Assembly: GCA_034670405.1 (NCBI GenBank)
Contig: JAXDDX010000053.1
Span: 1,846,001 to 1,910,000, forward strand
Source of the DNA: Hoplostethus atlanticus
Lineage: Eukaryota > Chordata > Actinopteri > Trachichthyiformes > Trachichthyidae
Direction of reading: 5' to 3'
DNA length: 64,000 nt
The notes under the pieces are model-generated. The model was not told the origin of the DNA. It saw only the letters and a program-made list of their open reading frames with translations, and made no database searches. Positions 26,701 to 37,390 of this stretch are shown here, one piece after another; the stretch's first letter is position 1; every line of letters starts with the position of its first letter. Made by a program: the position numbers and the translations under genes.

Positions 26701-29700
26701 TGTGGGGGAATTTAGCAGAATATAGAAATGCATAAATATCTAGTTTTTTTTTTACAGCATCATGAGAGTTAACAATAACAATAACAAATAACACTAGAAA
26801 CAAATGACAAAGATGACAAAGAAGAAGATGAATGAAAATATGTACAATATGAAACTACACTAGAAACTAAAATACATGCAACATGAAATAAGGGGAGTGT
26901 CGGTGTTAAAATAATAGTAAATAAATAAAAAGTGAATTAATTAAATAACCTAAAATTTGCTTAAATTCAATAATTCTACTAGTTAACTTTCTTTAAAAAC
27001 CCACAGAGAATAGAGAGAAAACTGAAAAGGTTTTGTTGTTATTAATGTATTTTGCAAATAGATGGTTGATAAAACAGTGACGTGATGAACATGAAACTGA
27101 TTAAGAGATACAGACAGACAGACAGGCAGGCAGGCAGGCAGGCAGGCAGACAGACAGGCAGGCAGACAGACAGACAGACAGACAGGCAGGCAGACAGACA
27201 GGCAGGCAGGCAGACAGACAGACAGACAGACAGACAGGCAGGCAGACAGACAGGCAGGCAGGCAGACAGACAGACCAACCTCTCGGCGGTGGCGGATGAG
27301 GAGATATCGCGCCACTCTCCCAAAGTCCTTCCCGACTTTCACGAAGTCGGCGTCGCTGTAGAAACGCTGCGGGAGGTTTTTGAAGTAAATCACTCTGGAG
27401 GACGGAGGCTGCAAGAAACGGTCCTCCAGGTCAGTCTGGTACCTGAACGCAACATGCTCTACCATACATGTAGACATGTTTCCTTCTCACCTTGGGCTCA
27501 TCTCTGTCTGTCCCATCTGCAAGAAACAAACCAACACATTAACATCACTTCCTGTTGGATACTGAATATGTTCGACCGACAGGTTGCCCGACAGGTTGAC
27601 TGACAGGTTGCCCAACAGGTTGACACAACAGACAGACTGCTGCCGTACCTTGGTCATCAGACTCGTCTTCGTCCAGCTCATCCAGCGTGATGCAGTTCTC
27701 CAGGTCTTCTGGGAAATCTGGTTCCTCCTGGGGGAGACGGCAGGTACACATTAAGGTTAGACCATGTTGTATATGATGTGATGGTTCAGTTATTAATAAC
27801 ATCATCATCATCATCATCATCTGGTTCCAGTGGAGAGTTTAAGTGTCTATATATCAGAACATCATATCATTTTTGGCAGCTTCAGTCCAAAAACCTCATT
27901 GGTCAAAATCGTCATAATTATTAATCCCGATAATTAGTCTCAACATTGTATTGTTTTACTGCTTCTCAGATCAACATCTTCAGTGTTCTCAGCTACCAGC
28001 GACGTTAACGTTTCTAATTCAAAGTTTCAGTATCGCCAAAATTCTACAATTATTAAGAAACTGAAATCCCAATTTAAGATTACAAACGATTTACAGCCTC
28101 GATTAGAGCAGACACTGAGGACGGGATACTACTACTACTACTACTACTAGTACTCCTCCTCCTCCTCCTCCTCCTCGTCCTCGTCCTCTACCTCGTCCTC
28201 TGGTTGGGTCTCTGTTGTCTCCTCTGGTTCTCTCTTGGTTTCTGGTTCTTTTGCCTCCATCTTGAGCCGAGATGTCACCTCCTCCTGGAACCTCCTCCCT
28301 CCTGTGTCCCTCCTCCTCCTCCTCCTCCTCCTCCTCCTCCTCCTCCTCCTCCTTCACAGGTTTCTCCTGATCGCCAGGCTCTACATCACAACCAATTGAC
28401 AAACTATGTATTTTTCTTTAGCAGTATCTAACTAATAAAAAGTATTATTGTGAAGATCTAACTCTTAAGATCTTGTGCTGCGTTCCAGAGCTGCAGGAAA
28501 ATCAGAAATCGGATAAGCAGGAAACACAATTATCTTATCTCCCAGTTTAATCAAGACCTTAAATCTATCAAAGCTCCTGTGGTAAATGGTCTAACATGAA
28601 TCTGGCATGTTAAGTTGCACCAACGTGCTACGCTAACTTGCTAGCTAACGTTGCAATTAATCATTAATTAATAAACTAAAATTCAATCAATACAAATTGT
28701 ATTGATTCAGTATTTGTAGCTTTCTTAGCTTTAGTTTAGCTACTCATTTTATTTTTACCTTGCCCAGCAGCATCCTCCCCCAACGCAGCCTCACGCCCCT
28801 CTTCCTCCTCCTCCTCCTCCTCCTCTTCGTCGGTGCTGCCCAGGCTCTTCATGTCGTCGTCCTCCAGATTCTCTCCATCTTCCCCGATCACCTCCATCCC
28901 CTCGATGTCGCTCTCCTCCCCGGAGGACCTGCAGGTTTCAGCAGGTTTAGTTTCCAGCCTCAAGACCACTTCTCTGACTTGTCTCAGTCTTGTTCCTATA
29001 CTGACTCAGATGTCTCTTGATCTCAGCTCCTATTGGATGTTGACACGACTGTTTCCTGACAATATAAACATTTTCAAAGCTGCGTTTTTCTCCACTTGAT
29101 TCCATGTTTTCTCATATCAAACTCCATTATAGCTGCTGGAAATATCTGACGTCACATCGTCATTTGGCCAAAAATACACCAAACAACTAAATGGACCCAG
29201 AAGTGAAAGGAGTTAAAAGCATCACCAACAGACAACAAGAGTTGAGGTGTTTTAAGGAGGATTTTGGGTTTGTTTCCTTCCTGGTCAGAGGTTCGGTGCA
29301 GGGCAAACCACCATGGAGCATCAAACCCGTTCTGTGGATCTGCAGGTTCTTAATGTATAACAGGATTATTCACTGTTGATGGAGTGAGATTCTGAATAAT
29401 TTGATGCCGTTTCAGTCTGCTGACACTCCTGCAGGTTAAACAACCATGAATCTTTTGTATTTTCCTGTTAAATATGTTTCTGTGCCATCAGACTCTCGTA
29501 TTTGACACTTTGGCTCCGGGGTTGGTTGGGAAACGAGAAACACGAGAAATAACTGCTCTGAACCAAATCTAACTAGGTGTGAAAAGGCAGGTGTGTTCAA
29601 AGCTGGTTGGAATCAGACAGAAGATCATTTCATCATCGTACCCTTCCACCTCCGTCGGTGCGTTCTGGCTGGTTTCTGGTTCGGGAGACGCTGGCTTGGC

Positions 29701-32700
29701 GGGCTTGGACTCGGTTTCTGTGGGCAGGAGAGAATGTATTGATTAGATCTGCTATTGTGGACCTCCAATATGAACTTCCTGTAACATAACCTGAAAGCCC
29801 TCTGTATCAGGGGTTCTCAAAGTGGGGTCCAGGGACCACCAGGGGTCTCCAGCAAGATGAAAATGATTTAAAATCAGATTCTGGGCGCCTCTCGCTTCGT
29901 TAATCTGATGTATTTCCTGTTGAAACAGGATGTAGGGGCGGGACATAACAGTGCAAATTCTCAACTGACCATAAAACCCTTCTCAGGTGAGGTTCTTGGT
30001 TCTATTGGTTCTGTGGGGTCTAACAGGTTTCTATTTTCTCACCAATGTGCTGAGTTGTTTCTGGGACTGCAGCTCTCTCCTTGGACCTGCCATCCCTGGA
30101 GGATCTATCGCTGGATCTATCGCTGGACCTCGACCTGGTCCTCCTCTCCCTCTCCTCCTCCTCACTACTCCTACTACTCCTCCTTCTCCTCTTGGAAGGA
30201 GCCAGCTCATCTCTCCTCCTCGGGCTGGGACTCCTCGATCTCTTGCTTGGAGAACTTTCCTCTTCGTACTTCTTGGCTGATGAAACCCGCCTGCAGAACA
30301 GAATATATCGATCTTTTGACATCGAGGAACTGGAAGGACGTTCATGGGTTTTATTCTCTCTTCTCTCACATCCTCCTGAATCACATCCCCATGTCTTCCT
30401 CTACTCAACACTCTTATTGAAGTAAAAATAAACTCTTTCCATCCCTTCTCCTTCCATGATCAATCTAGGGTAACAGGAACAGTTTGTTACATCCATCATC
30501 AGGGTGCTGTGACCTCTGACCCTTGACCTCCTTACTATTGGTTGCTTGTGCACGTTGGTGATCTAGACTTGAAGCGGGACTCATTGTAAGTTGCCCTGCA
30601 TAGGAACATCAGCTAAGGTAAAGGATCAGTGCAGGAAACTGTTTGTTATATTTCTTGTTATCAATACCAGGAAAACGTCACCAAGTGAAACAACATTGAA
30701 CTTACATGAGGGAGTTGTATTCTCCGGAGAAGGAAACCTTTATGATTTCATTGTTTATCCTCAAGGTGTTCGAGGAATAATATTCAACCAGCTTCTGAGC
30801 GTCTGCAGCGTTCTTCATTTCTATAAAAGCCTGATGAAATAACAGAAGGTTAATATGACGTTGTAGACTGGTAGAGAGGTAATATTTCTCAATTCTGGAA
30901 AAAAATATCGACAAAGATGAAAGACCCACAAAGCAGATAACAATAAAGACAAGTGGAAGTCACACTGCTTGAAGTTTCCCTCAGTAACAACACACTCACA
31001 TGATTTCATTTTCTCCATCAGGACTATTTTAATTTATTAAACTAAATATTTCAAAAGGTAGTTTACTTTTCTAGCCTACAATCTTCAAAAGATCTGGTGG
31101 AGGGAAGAACTTCTGATCCATTTGATTCAGATTGGTCATTCATCTTTGCGCCTGCAGGGGGTGCTATTTCACATAATGCTGTTCTACCGTTCGGGACGTG
31201 GATCTCACCATGGACGGCAGGAACAGCGTGTAGAGCGGCGAGCCGAATCGCTTGGTGACGCTGATGAGGTCGACGGGGCCGTCATCTCCGCCCGGAGCCG
31301 GAGTGAAGCTCAACACCTGAGAACTCTGGGAGAAAACACGGCGGCTTCACAAGACACGAACTTCAGAAAATCGAATTACACAAAGAGAGTTAACATAAGA
31401 GACAGAAAAAAAGAAAACAATATAAAAAAAGACGCAAAAGATGTTTTTTGCTTTTCTCTGCTGAGAAAGTCAAGAAGATGATATGAAGTTAATCAGTGAG
31501 GTACCAAGGGGGCGCTGCATCCCTACATAGTGTCAACTATCACCTTTGTAAGTCACTTTAGATAAAAGAGTCTACTAAATGCCTAACGTAATGCCTAACG
31601 TAATGCCTAACGTAATGCCTGACGTAATGCCTGACGTAATGCCTGACGTAATGCCTGACGTAATGCCTAACGTAATGCCTAACGTGATGCCTAACGTAAT
31701 GCCTAACGTAATGCCTAACGTAATGCCTGACGTAATGCCTGACGTAATGCCTGACGTGATGCCTGACGTGATGCCTAACGTGATGCCTAACGTAATGCCT
31801 AACGTAATGCCTAACGTAATGCCTAACGTAATGCCTAACGTAATGCCTAACGTGATGCCTAACGTAATGCCTAACGTAATGCCTAACGTAATGCCTAACG
31901 TAATGCCTAACGTAATGCCTAACGTGATGCCTAACGTAATGCCTAACGTAATGCCTAACGTAATGCCTAACGTAATGCCTAACGTGATGCCTAACGTAAT
32001 GCCTAACGTGATGCCTAACGTAATGCCTAACGTAATGCCTAACGTAATGCCTAACGTAATGCCTAACGTAATGCCTCAGCTGTTAGAGCAAAATGTAAGT
32101 ACAGCCTCTTTTCATTTATTGGGCATTTCACCGCGCAGGGAAGGACGTAGAAACGAGCCTCTGGTGTGTCGACCTGCCTGAGCATGAATCTGAACCACGA
32201 CTTAGTCTTCTCTAGCAGGTACCGACCATCACTATTTACAATCTGTTGTATATTATAAAAAGGATTTAAGAATTAGCTCAGATTTCCCCGTCTGATCAGT
32301 TTTGATTGGACGAGAGTCTTTACCTGGAGGAAGTTAAAGGTGGAGGAGATGTAGAAGCTGAGCTCTTCCCCGTTTACGGAGGCAGGGTTGCTGCTGTAGT
32401 ACTTGACCAAGTCCTTGGCCTGGTCACTGGAGCCCAGCTCCACGAACGCCTGGGGGGGGGGGTTAGCATCGACGTCGTGTTAGCAAGATGTGTGCAGAGC
32501 AGGAAGGCCTGAGTGCCAAAACGTCTGTTGTGACGTGTGGTGTGTCTGTATTAAGCACAGACAGGAAATGAACTGGACTTACTAAAGACGGGAACGTGAT
32601 GACTTTCACGATCCTCCCAAACGGTTCCGCCAGCGTCCTCAGGTACGTTTCATCCACAGACTGAGCCGGAAACTTCACAGAAACCACTTTGCCGTTCCCC

Positions 32701-35007
32701 GACTGCTGAGAAGATTTAGAAGAAGTGAAAGTGAAGGTACTGTACACGTCGTCACTAAAACCCAATATACCAAAGTGTTTCTAGGCGGGTCACTCAGGGT
32801 CTCTACCTTCTTCTTGGTGTTTTTATTCGGCTGTGGATCTGTGGGACAAAAACAACAAACAGTTAGCACAATAACATTGAGCATAATGACACGGACATAA
32901 GAGACACTCCAATAAAGGAACTTTACAAGAGTTTTGACTGGTTGTCCGGGGCTTTTGGGCGGGTCTTCCTTCCTCCTTTAGCTTCTCCGATTGGTCATCG
33001 GTCCTTGAATGAGAAGAACAGATTTTATTTGGGATGCTGCTCCGTCATAACGTCTAGCTTAGCCTCATCACAGGAAGATCTTTCAAGCTAAAACACTAAA
33101 CCACACTTTACATTATCATCTACACAGGAGTTCACCATGGTTTATGAGACACATCATTCATTACAAAGCTTCAGGTCAGTGTGAGGTATGTACTATACTG
33201 ACCTGCTGTTGGTCTCCAAGCGACAGTCCCAGTCAGGGAACCTGGACAGAGACGTGACAATGAAAACCAAACAATTCCTCTTGGGATTGTAGCCTACTTC
33301 CACTTTCCAACTAATACTACATAAAAAGCCTGACTTCTATGATGGCGACCTCTGTTGAAGGAGGGAACAGACATAAACACACTTTATATAAAAGGATGGA
33401 GGAAAAGGGAGCAGCGGTCTCAGCCGTGTGCCACGGAGGCCCAGCAGGCTGCAGGGGTCATTCCAACCAATCACTGCAGCAGCTCACTGGTTAGCTCCTC
33501 ATCTGCTGTTGGGCCTCGATGGCTCACGGTTGCGAACCTCTGATTTGCAGTGCTAACTCACAGCTGAAGCAGGTTGAGCTGTCCGTCTGCATGTTGAGGT
33601 GCGTTGATGTGCTGAATCCAGAACTGCAAAACAAAGAGCAAAAGCATGTAAGAGCTGAAGTGTCAGGCAGGAAGTTGACCGTCTGCTTCCCCTGACAGCT
33701 GCTGCAGCCACGATTCATGACGCAGCGCTGGGAAAAAAACTGTTTCCAACCCAGTCACAGCAATGACCTACCTGGCATGCGTCTGCACCAAGAAGCCAAA
33801 TGATGAACTGTATAAAGGCTGATGAGTGAAGAAGAGTACTGACCGCCCCTCCCACCCCACCCCCAAATGGAAGAAACCCCGCCCCCCCCACCCCCCTCAG
33901 ACTCTGGTAAGAATGCAGAGAAATTCAAGGAGAAGGAAAGATGGAGGTACTTACCTTCTCTGACAGAACAGTGATATCGCACAGCGAGCATGCGTACGGG
34001 TACGTGGTCGGCAGCGTCCCGTGGAAGTCGAGTGCCGCTTTCCTAGAGGGCATCGTGAGGCCGGGCCTGCCGCCGCCGCCGCCGCCGCTCTTGTTGTTGT
34101 AGGAAGCATCAGACACGCGGCGCTCGGCCCGACCTTTCGGCCGCTGTTCCTCGGGGGGAGGCGCGAACCTGTAATCAGCTGATCTGGGCTGAGAGATGCG
34201 GGGAGGGGCGTTTCTGTTGCCGTCCCCTCCTGCCGCTGAGCTGTAAGAGGGTCGGTCATTCCTGGAAACCGGACCGCCGTCCCTCCCTTTCTTACCATAA
34301 TCAGTAGACCTTCCCGTATGGGCATAATCCACTACGTAGCTGGATGATGGTGAAGTTGATGATGGTGGTGGTGGTGGCGGGTCTGGGCTAGAGTGGGGTT
34401 TTCTGGTCTTCCTGGGATTCCCCCAGCGGTCCTGCCAGTCCTGAACCTGCTCAGGTGGGAGGGGCTTGGGTGTCATGAAGGCGTGGTTCAGCGGATATTT
34501 CACGGGCTGGCTTCGAAGCCGATCCCATTCGCTGCTGGGGGGGCTGGCAGCAGGCAGACGGGATGAGCCAGGAGGATGAGAAGAGGATGAAGAGGAGGAT
34601 GATGATGAAGGGATGAGAGGGTAAGGCGTGTGCATCTCCCTCTTGCCTTTGATCTCTTTGAGGAGATGCGGGAGGGACTCAAGGGTGAGGACTTCCTCGG
34701 GCAGCTCGGCCAGCAGAGACAGGTCGTTGGGTTCAAGCCCACAGCTGCTGAGGATGCTGACAGCGCTGTCCAACCGCTGACCCGAGTACGACGGCTCCGC
34801 AGAGGCCCTGGATGAGGAAGACAACGGGTAGGAGGAGGAGGAGGAGGAGGAGGACGGCGGCAAATGAGACAACGCCTCCTGAGGTTGCCTGTAAAAGTTG
34901 TAGCCTCCCGAGGCATGATGGCGATCTGACGAGCTGTAAGTTCCAAGATTGGGCCGGGGCTCGTCGGCTGGCAGCGGTAGTCTTCTGTATGGGTAGCTGT
35001 CAGACAT
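23761..35007 (-). CDS. matr3-like: Matrin 3-like nuclear RNA-binding protein, minus-strand copy
   Basis: Paralogue of the plus-strand gene, in convergent orientation. Coding exons, high to low: 35007-33955, 33623-33562, 33241-33203, 33003-32927, 32838-32807, 32702-32583, 32449-32324, 31325-31209, 30830-30706, 30290-30043, 29717-29642, 28928-28759, 28380-28192 (frame conflict), 27727-27649, 27516-27491, 27408-27280, 26282-26152, 25928-25400, 24725-24629, 24246-24125, 23793-23761. If a 73-base intron splits the conflicted exon, the product is about 1168 residues. Domains: Ser-rich N-terminus; zinc finger 1 (YACSLCDITV, then FWIQHINAPQH); RRM1 about 422-503; RRM2 about 504-584; Arg/Ser-rich segment about 590-660; acidic region with ITLDELDEDE; RRM3 about 823-909; charged Lys/Glu repeat about 925-1085; zinc finger 2 (YFCNLCQVIYS, HCSSPAHY). 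The short last exon (EHTGKNPWTS) is the least certain part. Confidence 0.8.
25488..25600 (-). repeat. Coding GAG/GAA tract (poly-Glu) in a matrin 3-like exon
   Basis: About 113 bases of GAG triplets, broken by AAG, lie within exon 25928-25400 and encode about 37 Glu/Lys residues. The flanking protein is also charged (many Glu, Lys, Arg), so the tract extends an acidic-basic domain. Length variation between individuals is likely. Confidence 0.9.
26362..26520 (-). repeat. Dispersed ~160-bp sequence, copy 2
   Basis: Reverse complement of the sequence at 21125-21284, in the intron that splits the RRM3 coding exons (27408-27280 and 26282-26152). Like copy 1 it lies just upstream of an exon and in the sense direction of its gene. 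Confidence 0.75.
27108..27279 (-). repeat. CTGT/CTGC tetranucleotide array at a splice donor
   Basis: On the gene's strand the intron starts GTTGGTCTGTCTG and continues as about 170 bases of mixed CTGT and CTGC units. It follows the exon encoding the first half of RRM3. The same two tetramers form the arrays at 44315-44360, 51243-51330 and 60700-60800. Confidence 0.95.
28285..28357 (-). other. Possible 73-base purine-rich intron, or a frameshift in a GAG run
   Basis: Exon 28380-28192 cannot be read through in one frame. Entering in phase gives EPGDQEKPVK and then poly-Glu, but leaving in phase requires a different frame (KMEAKEPETK, then TETQPEDE). A GT (GTGAAG) at 28357 and an AG (GTTCCAG) at 28285 would remove 73 bases and restore the phase on both sides. 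This candidate intron has almost no pyrimidine tract, so a one-base indel is also possible. Confidence 0.4.
31546..32074 (+). repeat. 12-bp array grown from a retroposon tail
   Basis: About 41 tandem copies of CCTAACGTAATG (31580-32074), in an intron of the minus-strand matrin 3-like gene. They follow the sequence GTAAGTCACTTTAGATAAAA and then GAGTCTACTAAATG, which is the well-known 3' tail of fish SINE/L2-type retroposons. Variant units read CCTGACGTAATG or end in GTGATG, and the variants are clustered. The open frame across it (Met-Pro-Asn-Val repeated) is a by-product of the 12-base period. Confidence 0.9.
33412..33542. mobile_element. Short hAT-like inverted-repeat element
   Basis: Ends read CAGCGGTCTCAGCCGTG at the left and CACGGTTGCGAACCTCTG at the right; these are imperfect inverted repeats with the CAG…CTG ends typical of hAT elements. 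It is 131 bases long, non-coding, and lies in an intron of the minus-strand matrin 3-like gene. The flanking 8-mers match only partly. Confidence 0.55.
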
Positions 35008-36060
35008 GATGGAAGGTAGCTGTGGATGAACGCACTGGGTGTTTTCTGTTGCCAGGGAAGAGAGGAGGTGTAAAAATGGCTTAAAGAGAAGTGACCTTTG
35101 GGCATGTGGACGTTTGCTGGTATATCCTAAGATTTTAGAATGCAGAGTAATACGTTTTTCTCTACAGAGAGTGAGGAGGAGAAAAAGCCCCTGGAGGCTA
35201 AATGCAGGCCTGGTGGTATTTGATAGGTACAGAAATCAAGGCAGGAGGCGCAGACAGAAAAATTAACACAACCTCTTTCATATCAAAAGATCATGGGAAG
35301 GTTTTAAGGAAAAATGAGTAGTTAGTTATACATACCATTACAAACAAAAACTATAGTAAACTTTAGATGGATATCATACAAGTATCACAGCAAAACTTAA
35401 TACCACGGGAAATAAAAATACTATTAGGTATGACGAGTTACTCTCGAGTACCACAGACACTGGAAGTCCCTACAGCAGTGGTCCTCAAATCCGGGCCTCG
35501 GGGTCCAGAGTAACGTTACTGCTGGTTTTCTATTCTGCCAGGTAGTTTCCATTCTAGCTTTCTGATCAGGGATTGATTAAGACCTGGGATGCAAGGTGAA
35601 TGCAATGAACTTCCTGATAGGAGAGAAAACCAGCAGTAACGTTACTCTGGACCCCGAGGGCCGGGTTTGAGGACCTCTGTCCTGCAGGAATATTGTAAAT
35701 ATTTCGTTAGGGGCGGTGCTAGCTACAGAAGACAACCATAACATCACCAAGTAGTTTGCTATATAAATAAATGCAAGGTCAGGACCACAGAAAATACCAA
35801 ATCAAACTAGAGACTTTGCCTTGTCTAAAAATTCAAAACCTCTCTATTTATTATCGCAGTTGGCTAACGTTAGCTAACCAGCTTAGCATCTTAGCTAACG
35901 TTAGCTAACAGTAAATGGTGAGATCTGCAGAGACGGTCTTACCTTAAACACTTGACATTAATCAAAGAAATGTTTAATGCCCAGTCGCACTATGAGGCTA
36001 ACTAGCAATAATAATGGTGAGCCAGTTGTGTGTAAGAGGCTAGCTACTACCGGATACTAG
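35008..36060 (-). promoter_or_regulatory. 5' region of the minus-strand matrin 3-like gene
   Basis: A minus-strand donor (AAG followed by GTAAGA, at 35942) suggests a first non-coding exon at about 35943-36055 that splices to the exon with the start codon at 35007. Just inside the intron, 35868-35910 carries two copies of the palindrome CTAACGTTAG. A fold-back hAT-like element lies at 35476-35679. The exact transcription start is not visible. Confidence 0.4.
35476..35679. mobile_element. Fold-back hAT-type MITE
   Basis: 204 bases with long inverted repeats: the left arm starts CAGTGGTCCTCAAATCCGGG, the right arm ends CCGGGTTTGAGGACCTCTG, and the arms also share GGTCCAGAGTAACGTTACTG. Flanking 8-mers CCCTACAG and TCCTGCAG look like a decayed 8-bp target duplication, as expected for hAT. 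It has no transposase. Confidence 0.8.
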
Positions 36061-37157
36061 TGATGTTACGCGCTTCGGTATCAAGCGAGAACGTAGGGCA
36101 GTTTAGTTTCCCAAGTGGGGCTCGAGGCTTGTATCGTTATAACGTCATTACGTCAGAGATGACTTTTGAAGCCTCATCTACGGAGTGCTTCAGATTCGGG
36201 GTTGGTGGATATCATAGACATATGGGTGGATATAAGGAAAGAACCCCTTACACCTCGTGGGTTGTAGTTTGTACTGTATTACTCATTACTCATGAGAGTA
36301 TAATGATAAGTATTTTGATGCTGTACACTATCAGTGATCAGAAAAACAGGAAGAGAAATAATTCATTGACTAACTTGGGGACCCCACTATGAGGGGTGGA
36401 AGTAACACAAATTAATTGATAAAAATGGAGGTGATGAAAATGCTTACGAATTAATTAATTAATTAATTTGATTGGCATTTTATTTGAAACAGTGTTGCTT
36501 TGATAATCAACTGGTCTGTTACTCTCTACTGTCTACCATTCATCATTCTCAATACCCAACTGACATCTATCGTTTACAGCAAGCAATCTTTGTTACTGGC
36601 TGGAAAGCTTCAACGCTTCAGGAAGCTTCATTTCACCATCACTACCAGATACTAATGAAGTATTTCCGTGTGTGGAGATATTAATAATATCATGCTTCTA
36701 TAACTTTATCTAGTCAAAACTGTTCTGGTAAACAGAGAATAAAGCTCATTAGTAAAAACAAAACATGTAATATAATAAAACTTCATGTTATCAGTTCTAA
36801 CAGATTTATATTTATTTATGTTATGTGTGTTATCCTTCATATCAAGGGGGCAGCAGGGTGATGTAGTAGTTAAAGAGACCCGGGTCCAAACCCCCACCCT
36901 GCTGAAGTGCCCCTGAGCAAGAAAACAGAAACACTATTTCCCTACAGGGATGGATAAAGTGTCACTTTATTGTTATGGTGCTGTTCACTGGCACTATTGC
37001 ACTGTCCTTCCTTTTTGTGCTGTAGTATATTTGATGTCCTTTTTAATAAACTGTTTAGTATTGGTTGTGAATAAAAACAGATCCAGGGTCTGCTGTGTAA
37101 TAAAATCATTCCAATATACAAAACTGAAGACCATCAGCACAGAATCTCAAAAAACAG
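36061..37157. other. Intergenic region upstream of the duplicated block
   Basis: No coding exon. At about 36845-36930 there is a tRNA-SINE-like remnant (gtagttaaag, then GGGTCCAAAC, then GAAGTGCCCCTGAGCAAG). The rest is AT-rich. TTTATT at 36964-36969 or 37158-37163 could be the minus-strand poly(A) signal of tmem216. Confidence 0.5.
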
Positions 37158-37390
37158 TTTATTACCACGCCTGCATGAGTGCAAACCTGCCCGTACAAAA
37201 CCAACAGTAAAAAATGTTCAGTGCTAAACAGAGCTAAATCTAAATTTCACTATTAGAAAAATATGATATCTTATTTACAGCGAAAAACTTTTTACTGGAG
37301 CTGAAGTGAATCAAAAGGGTCCCTTGGTGAGCTCCAGGAGGAATCCCTTCTTGATGCTTGGTGTTAAAGTCATCCAACAGTTTCTCTGCT

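Noticed and set aside
27082-27603. A 173-residue Gln/Arg/Asp-rich frame and the Cys/Leu-rich frames on the other strand
   Set aside because: They translate the GACA/GGCA tetranucleotide array; the real exon here is 27408-27280 on the minus strand.
31579-32181. A 200-residue protein with Met-Pro-Asn-Val repeats
   Set aside because: The open frame is caused by a stop-free 12-base repeat. It is in an intron, antisense to the host gene, and has no other domain.
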